A DNA stretch of 64,000 nucleotides, from the NCBI RefSeq assembly GCF_001642475.1, contig NW_019173975.1, positions 186,001 to 250,000 on the forward strand, in the 5' to 3' direction. Below, in pieces: positions 58,095 through 64,000 of this stretch. Every line of letters begins with the position of its first letter. Positions within the stretch are counted from its first letter, which is position 1. A model generated the notes under the pieces. That model was not told the origin of the DNA, did not search any database, and saw only the letters and a program-made list of their open reading frames with translations. Source of the stretch: Fonsecaea monophora. Its lineage: Eukaryota; Ascomycota; Eurotiomycetes; Chaetothyriales; Herpotrichiellaceae. A program made the position numbers and the translations under genes.

Positions 58095-58678
58095 TTGTTG
58101 CTGCTGCTCCTCCAGGCTATCCTCAAATTCCCCGTCCTCGTCCTTGTCATTCTCTTTCTCCCTCTCCCTCCTCTCCAACTCTAGCCTAACCTCCTCGGCC
58201 TCGCGCTTCAGTCTCGCCAATTTGGTGGCCAGCGTCTCCTCCTCACTGTCACTCGGATCGCCGCCGTCCTCTATCCCATTTCCTTGATGCCACCGCCTTC
58301 TCCGCCGCGCACTCCACGTCCGGTATGCGCGTCTAGTGCCCCCAATTGAGTCGGAGAAGTCGACGTCCCGGGCGTCAACCACCGAGGGTTCAAACCGCCG
58401 CCGCGCACCGTCACGGTCGAGTGGATGGCGATCGAGGCCGGGGCGGGATTCGTCATCGTCACCCTCATCGGACGGGGAGGGTGAGATCGTGCGCACTGTC
58501 CCCGTTGGTAGCGTGGAGACATCGTCTGCTAGTTCTGGCGTCTCGTATACCTCGGGGGCAGCGTCCTAGCGGGAGCAAGTGACGGTCAGCGAAAGAGTAC
58601 TTAGATGTTCTTCCATAGAGTAGATCCGAGAGAGCTTACCAGATCCGGCAGACCGGCATACTTCTTACTGACAGACAT
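56955..58678 (-). CDS. dynactin subunit 2 (dynamitin, p50)
   Basis: Two exons, 58640-58678 and 56955-58565, give 549 residues. The splice joins MSVSKKYAGLPDL to DAAPEVYETPEL, the conserved N-terminus of dynamitin. Residues of about 110-160 are a charged helix (LKREAEEVRLELERRERE). A run of 16 Gln follows, then the conserved segment LSRVLDGLSMKARLKTG. Most of the remainder (about 230-549) is predicted to be coiled coil. Dynamitin forms part of the shoulder of dynactin, the cofactor that links dynein to cargo and drives nuclear and vesicle movement in hyphae. The polyglutamine tract is not a family feature. The gene lies tail to tail with ALG12. Confidence 0.9.
58059..58106 (-). repeat. polyglutamine-coding CAG/CAA microsatellite
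   Basis: Sixteen consecutive Gln codons in the dynamitin gene, mostly CAG with a short CAA interruption. The tract is likely to vary in length between strains. Confidence 0.95.
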
Positions 58679-59357
58679 TGTACTCGTTCTTGGGCACTTG
58701 CGTTTGGATTCTTACAAGGACGACGTAGATCCTCTGTGCATTCGTCGAGACCGTAACTTTTTGGAGGTGAACCAGAAGACGCGAAGTTTATCCGGAGTTT
58801 ATCCGTCAGACTTCGCGACGGTCGTCAGGTCGTCAGGCCAAACAATTCGGCGCCTACGTACTATTTCATCATCACTGAGTTGTAGGTACAAAGGTCCCAG
58901 GTATTAACTCTTAGGGGAGTGTACAAGGGCAGGAAGTTCGTAGGCGAGCCAGAAGCTGTTTTAAGTCTTCTTGATTTCTCTTGTCTTTTGCTCTCCTGAG
59001 ATAATTCTCCAACTCGAGGAGAACGGCAGTTCCGGATGGTTGGGTCCTAGACATGACGAAAAGCGGGAAACACTGGAAGATTCACGCGAAGAAGTTCCTT
59101 TCCACAGAGGAAGGGTCAGCCTTGTTCGTTTCGTTGTGCTCCCCCCGCCAGCTAGCTAGTTCATTGCCACATCGTAGCACAGGAAGCAGGTCTCCAGGTC
59201 CAAAGAGGAGGATCGAGGCCAAGCATAGGTACACCAACGGCACTTTCATTAGCATTCATGATCGAAGAGGAACCACCCGTCAGTGAGAGCATGAAACCGA
59301 CTCAGCATGTCAAACGCCCGCTCCAGGCTTTCTCGCCCGCACTTTAACTCCCCGGCA
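58679..59357. other. intergenic region
   Basis: About 0.7 kb between two minus-strand genes; it probably holds the dynamitin promoter and the SNX4 3' UTR. No gene seen. Confidence 0.55.
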
Positions 59358-60879
59358 CTATGCAGCTGCCCTTCCCTTATCCTTGTGTATGTGCTTGTCA
59401 GCATCCATATCGACCAGGAATCTTTCCCACGTCGAGATGACATTTTGGTAAAATTCCATATGCTGCATTGCCAAAGCCCCTAGGCTGTCCCTGAACTCGA
59501 CTCCCTTGATTCTTTCGAAATCCGCAACCTCGCGGACTACCTGCTCGTCAAACATCTCGCTTGTAGACTTTGCACTGTCGACCTCTCGGTTGAGCTCGGC
59601 GATTTTGAGTTCTAGTTTGCGAGCGCGTTCGCGGCGGGCCGTCTCATGGTCAACTCCGCGCATGTCCTCGACCTTGTTGCGAATGAACGTGGCAGGGTTC
59701 AGGTTGCTGCCATGTGAATAAGGATTACTTGACGCCAACATGTCGCGTTCTGAAGTGGATTTCTGAAGGTACTCTGTGAGCCCTTCGAAATCGAGCTGCT
59801 TTTGCTCGCGCGTCTTCAGAAGCGACTTGACAGAGTTGATATAGGCTTCCATATCTCGGAGGCTTCCCAGGTAATTTTGATCTGTGTGGTCCTTCAGCTG
59901 TTTCCAACCCCTCGACGTTTCTTCCACACACCCAGCAAAGGTCTGGAGGGGGGCTTCGATGGCTGGTTCTAGTGGAGTCAATCTGCGCATATTGTTGGCG
60001 AGGTCGGCATAATCGGCTTCGAGGTCCCCTTCTCTGCGGGCGACGCGGGCGATAATCTTCTCCACATGCGACAAGTCTTCATCGAGTTTGTTGGCACGCT
60101 CTGTCACTTCAATAAACCGTTTGTCGGGCTTGTGCACTTTGGAGAAGGCGTTTAACATGGTATCTGCGACGTTATCGAAGAACCCTGGCGGAGCCGACGG
60201 GTTACTCGCGCTTCCCTCACCCAGTGTGTTGCTTCGCGATGGTCTCGATCGCATCTGTGCATTCCAGTCCCCCGTTTCCAGGAACAATAGTAATATGGGA
60301 GCTCTTCGTAACACTGGGTGTAGAGTACACCTTTTGAGGAAGCGATGTAACGACCAAGCCCTCCGCTGGGTGAATTCTGTACTGAACCGGTCTCCTCGAA
60401 CGTAAGCCAAGTTATTCTTCTCCGGTAGGGGCGGGATCGCGCAGGCTTGATAGTCTCTGTGCAACGTCTGTCGGAGGAAGACAAAGTCTGTGAAGCGTCG
60501 CCGCACGGAAAAGTCGCTTTTCTGAAAGGACTTGAAATCTGTCTGCGAATGAAAGTCAGCCTGAAAGTCGTGGCTGGAGAGAGCAAGCGATGAGCCTCAC
60601 ATGAGTGGTAACCTGATACGAAACATACGCATCTTTTGTCCCATCGTTCTCCTTTAGTGGTGAGTCAACGGTAACTTCTAAAATACCGTCGCGACCTATG
60701 CCAGCCAGGTCGACGTTGTCCGCATGTTCACCTGCCTGTGGTTCGCTGGATATGCTGTCGCTTCGCGGCGCGCTGACGGATCTATCTGGCAAATTGCCAT
60801 GAAACGGAGCTGAAGATTCCCCTTCCGGCGAATCTTCTCGTTGCCATGAGACGCTGTCGAATTCGCCGTGGTCATCCAT
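59358..60879 (-). CDS. SNX4: sorting nexin Snx4/Atg24-like (PX-BAR)
   Basis: Two exons, 60601-60879 and 59358-60542, give 487 residues. The phase-0 splice restores VSYQVTTHTDFKSFQ. Residues 1-70 are acidic and disordered. The PX domain spans residues of about 70-190, with RRRFTDFVFLR and IPPLPEKN, which place the phosphoinositide-3-phosphate pocket. The rest, about 220-487, is a long BAR-type coiled coil. Snx4 pairs with Atg20 (Snx42) to retrieve SNAREs and other cargo from endosomes and acts in selective autophagy. The ATG at 60879 is preferred because MDDHGEFDSVSW matches the usual start; the frame is open upstream to about 61005. Confidence 0.9.
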
Positions 60880-61332
60880 GTTGAGCTCAGTCCAGTTCCC
60901 CGCAGCAGCGCAGGCACCTTGGTTTCCGTCAACGGAGCTCAGTAAGTGATCTGAAAGACAGTTTGAATCTAGTGTTGGACAAGTAATCCGACCGGACTTC
61001 GACAAAGGTGGGCTCTTCTCTGGAAGACAGTATAGTCAGTAGTTCATGCAGTGGTTTGTCGCTGTTTGTTTCCAAGGGCTGTTGCTCGACTATTGGTGGA
61101 TGAAGCACAGGCGGGCGGCGAGGCGAAGCGAACTGACGCCAGTCCGCGTAACCTTCCCTCCTTGTCCACCTCTTCACTAATCTCCTTGATGCGATGATCC
61201 CAAAGCTTTCGACCTGGGACAGAAGGGACCCAGACAGAACTATACCGCACCACTACTTGCATGCAGGAGAGCCTTTCATGATGCACCAACTTCACTAAAC
61301 AGCAATACACCAGCTCTTGGACCTCCCCCTAT
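60880..61332. other. intergenic region
   Basis: About 450 bp between two minus-strand genes. Frames at 60929-61310 (minus) have no recognisable content; the SNX4 promoter probably lies here. Confidence 0.5.
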
Positions 61333-62870
61333 CTATGCTCTTGCACGGTATCCAAGAGACTTCACCTCCACTCCTATGCGTCTATTGGCACCTGTGTTGT
61401 CATTCAGACTATATCCCGTCTCCCTTTTCCATACTTGATCTGCTCTTCTGTACCAGAAATACCATCCTGCCATGACAAACAGCGTCAACGGAACGGTGAT
61501 GCACCAGTATATATAGAACCTGCCTGACAGCCTCGGTGAACTGCCACCACCAGCTCCGTCTGAGGGTAGCCAATCGAACATACTCATACTGAATAGCGAT
61601 GCGACGTACGTCCCCGGCAGGAAGAGGGCTGCGATGAAGGTGAAGGTTGTCATGGCGATGCTGTCCTGTTTGGTCGACGTGGCGATGCGAGTGTTCATCT
61701 GCACGTCGCGGAGGGAGATCTCGTTCTGCTCCTGTGCCATCCGGCTGTAGTTGAGGGCGATAGCATTTTCCCTCTGACTGGCCGCAGAGTACAAGACGCT
61801 AAGTTGTGCCTCGACTCTCTCTTTGGTCGTGTCGAGAGTGCCAACTATCCATTTCATCCTGGTAGTCTCGTGCTCAATCCCCTGCCGCATTTCGAGGAAC
61901 CCTCCGGGATATTTGTTGATGAATTCGGCACAATCCACCGCCAGCCTGTGAAGAAATTCAAGGCACTCGTGAGTCCAGAGACAAGTCCGATTCAAGTAGT
62001 AGAGTTCGGTGGCCGTCGAATGCAACCCAATCGTCATTTTTTTGATGTCGAGATCGTTTGGCCAGTTCTCGAGCGACCGCATCTTCGTCACACGCTGGGC
62101 ACGGGTCACCCCTATCTCGTCCTCCAGCTCATCCAACTGAGCGACCTGCCTCCTCAAGAAGAACGCGACACGTTCGATGTAGATTTTCAGTAGCATAGCG
62201 GGAAGAAGCAGAGGATCTGACTTGAGATGAAGACACGGCTGAACCAAGTCCAGTAAAGCCGGCATGAGCGGTTCAGCGTTGATGATTTCCGCTGCTTCGA
62301 CGACTCCCTCCCCACACAGGAAGCCATAAGTCCATCCCGTGTCACAACAGTGGCAAAGCGACAGCACGCAATCCGCGACTCCAAGTTTTCGGCGTCTCTG
62401 GATGAGAATCTTGAGGTGCTTGACCTCGCCCGTCGCCACGTCGCACTCGGTGAAGCGAGAATGCACACCGGCCAGGTCGAAAAATGCCTGGACTGTGGCA
62501 CCGGAAAGGGAGAAAGCCTCTTCGAGGAGGGTAAACGAGTCTCTGCTCATGTGAAGCTCTTGAAACTGTGATGATTCTTCTCGCCGTGTTGATCTATCGC
62601 ACAAAAGGAGCCGGAAGCCGCCTAGTTTCGGCTGTGGTGAGGTGGACTTCCGGGCATAAGACTTGGCCATGTCAGGTCAAATAGATTGTCTGTACCGGCG
62701 TATGGACTCACATTTCTTAGGACCCAATCATGGACATCTGCGTCTACAAGGGGTCCGTGTCGAAGTCGCGCTGGGTCTTCATCACTTGTCTCGATAAAGT
62801 AGAGACCGCCATGATGCTCAGGTTTCCACTTGATATGGGCAAGGAGCGACTGGCGCTGTGCTGCAAACAT
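61333..62870 (-). CDS. CorA-like ion transporter
   Basis: Two exons, 62712-62870 and 61333-62661, give 495 residues. The start is tentative, since an upstream exon could exist. The N-terminal segment WKPEHHGGLYFIET is typical of fungal CorA-like proteins. Most of the chain is a soluble helical domain. Two membrane helices sit near the C-terminus: one around residue 395-415 with GTYVASLFSMSMF (the fungal counterpart of the CorA GMN loop region), and one at about 433-455 (YWCITVPLTLFVMAGWYFWY). CorA proteins conduct Mg2+ or related divalent cations. The canonical GMN triplet is not present here; SMSMF takes its position, so magnesium transport is not proven. The intron acceptor (GGCCAAG) was chosen from frame continuity. 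Confidence 0.8.
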
Positions 62871-63294
62871 AGTCAGTCTATGTGTATGTGGTAACAGCAC
62901 TTTGAGGAATTACCAGCAGGCGTTGTTTAGTTGAGGATGTTGGAAGGGGTCGTCTGTTGCCTGCAGAGTGCTGAATTCAGCCTAGTACTTTAGTACTTTG
63001 TCTCACCTCGCGAACAAAGCACGAGGCTGAGTGTTGTATGTCGGTGTCGACTTAGGCTGGACACCTCTCCAAGCGGGTACTAGGAAAGCTTCACAAAATC
63101 AGTTAAGCAGGTGCCTGTAGATTGATCTTGTTGAAGCGACATATGCGATGCGACGGGTATACAAACTCAATCAGGAACTGCGTCATCTTGGTCAAGGCTG
63201 TCCAGTACCAGCAGATACATCGGAAGAAGAAACAAGCCTCTGAAAGATTCATGGCTTCATTCTCTAGTAGCTCTTTTTCTTTTCTTTCACAGAC
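62871..63294. other. intergenic region
   Basis: About 420 bp between two minus-strand genes. No gene is seen. Repeats of TTTAGTACTT occur near 62980. Confidence 0.5.
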
Positions 63295-64000
63295 TCAGAA
63301 GTCAAACTCGCCTCTGAATTGGTCCAAATTCATGCCAACGCCAACCCTCTCGGTCAAATCCCGTCTTCCCATGCCCGTAAATGCTCTTCGCAGAGTGTCG
63401 TAGAGATTTGTGCTCTCGTTTTGATGTATCATTCTCTCCAACTCGGCATCCGAAATGCCGCCACTGCCATCTCCAACTATTTCCCGGGCTTTGTCTAGAC
63501 CCTGCTCACTCACAGCTCGGTGCAGATTCAAAGCCCCCAACAAATGTCCAGCTGCTTCAGGGTAACAACCAATGTTAATGCATGAAACACCCAGATTATA
63601 TCGTGCGCGAACAAAGTTGGGGTTGACCTCCAACGCTTTGCAGTATGCAGTGATGGCATCTTCAGATCGACCGGAATTGGCCAACGTCGCGCCCAGCCGA
63701 TTCCACAGGAGATGCACTTCGCGTTCCCGGTTGACCATTCCGCTCTCTGTGGACGCAAGAGCGGCCTTGAAGCAGTCCACAGCCTTTTCGAAATCCTCGT
63801 TGCCGTAAAAAAGAACGCCGAGTCCAACCTGCACGTCCGGATCCATATGTTCTCCAGAAGGTGAGAGTTGGGCAGCCTTGATGAAAAGATCTACCACTCT
63901 TTCGTGTAAGATCGCTCTATCGGTGAAGCCGTGTTCGGTAGGAGTCGATAAATTCTCAGGAGGGTGGATCTGAGGATATTTGACACTTAGCCAGCGCTCC
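63295..64000 (-). CDS. PEX5: peroxisomal targeting signal receptor Pex5, C-terminal part (partial)
   Basis: The gene runs off the right edge; 235 residues of the C-terminus are visible. It is made of TPR repeats: DPDVQVGLGVLFYGNEDFEK, LWNRLGATLANSGRSEDAIT and ARYNLGVSCINIGCYPEAAG, which are close to the invariant core of Pex5 and form the pocket for PTS1 (SKL-type) tails. The last segment is the helical bundle that closes the receptor (NLYDTLRRAFTGMGRRDL). Pex5 shuttles between cytosol and peroxisome to import matrix enzymes. The N-terminal half, with the Cys and WxxxF motifs for docking, lies outside the window. Confidence 0.93.
   Translation of the reverse strand, partial: ERWLSVKYPQIHPPENLSTPTEHGFTDRAILHERVVDLFIKAAQLSPSGEHMDPDVQVGLGVLFYGNEDFEKAVDCFKAALASTESGMVNREREVHLLWNRLGATLANSGRSEDAITAYCKALEVNPNFVRARYNLGVSCINIGCYPEAAGHLLGALNLHRAVSEQGLDKAREIVGDGSGGISDAELERMIHQNESTNLYDTLRRAFTGMGRRDLTERVGVGMNLDQFRGEFDF

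Noticed and set aside
51861..64000. A trafficking gene cluster as a functional unit
   Set aside because: YOS1, ALG12, dynamitin, SNX4 and PEX5 are housekeeping genes on both strands with separate promoters. The neighbourhood is most likely chance.

Overview
This window looks like a chromosomal segment of a filamentous ascomycete (Pezizomycotina). Short GT-AG introns, mostly about 50-110 nt, interrupt most of the genes. The gene content is typical of that group: CreB-type deubiquitinase, Ted1/Cdc1-like phosphoesterase, Nnf1, Snx4, Pex5, Alg12, a NACHT-ankyrin protein and a Kre9-like GPI protein. A Eurotiomycete, perhaps of the Chaetothyriales, would fit. That placement is an impression from protein style and was not tested.

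Left part (1-18 kb): a Ser/Thr-rich GPI-anchored protein; a coiled-coil protein resembling the proteins annotated as SHE3 in moulds; a 1318-residue, mostly disordered protein of unknown function; a convergent, intronless NACHT-ankyrin (NLR-like) gene; an ER phosphoesterase of the Ted1/Cdc1 type; and a convergent vacuolar zinc transporter.

Middle part (18-46 kb): a DUF202 membrane protein, a SIRT4-like sirtuin, an MFS transporter, a large proline-rich protein, a four-span membrane protein, the kinetochore subunit Nnf1, a kynurenine formamidase-like hydrolase, a disordered protein, a glycine-rich RRM protein, a six-exon ChaC gamma-glutamylcyclotransferase and a penta-EF-hand protein. Long stretches without convincing genes lie at 38.4-41.5 kb and 45.7-47.9 kb.

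Right part (47.8-64 kb): the ubiquitin hydrolase creB, then a run of membrane-traffic and secretory genes (YOS1, ALG12, dynamitin, SNX4, a CorA-like channel, the 3' part of PEX5) plus a cupin protein. They are on both strands, so this is a neighbourhood and not an operon.

Most multi-exon models were built by hand from splice signals, reading-frame continuity and family motifs. Two genes (YOS1 and ChaC) are invisible in single-frame ORFs and appear only after splicing. I found no transposon, CRISPR array, rRNA or convincing tRNA. No clearly novel multi-gene system is visible; the solitary NLR-like gene and the unusual micro-exon structures are the most notable features.
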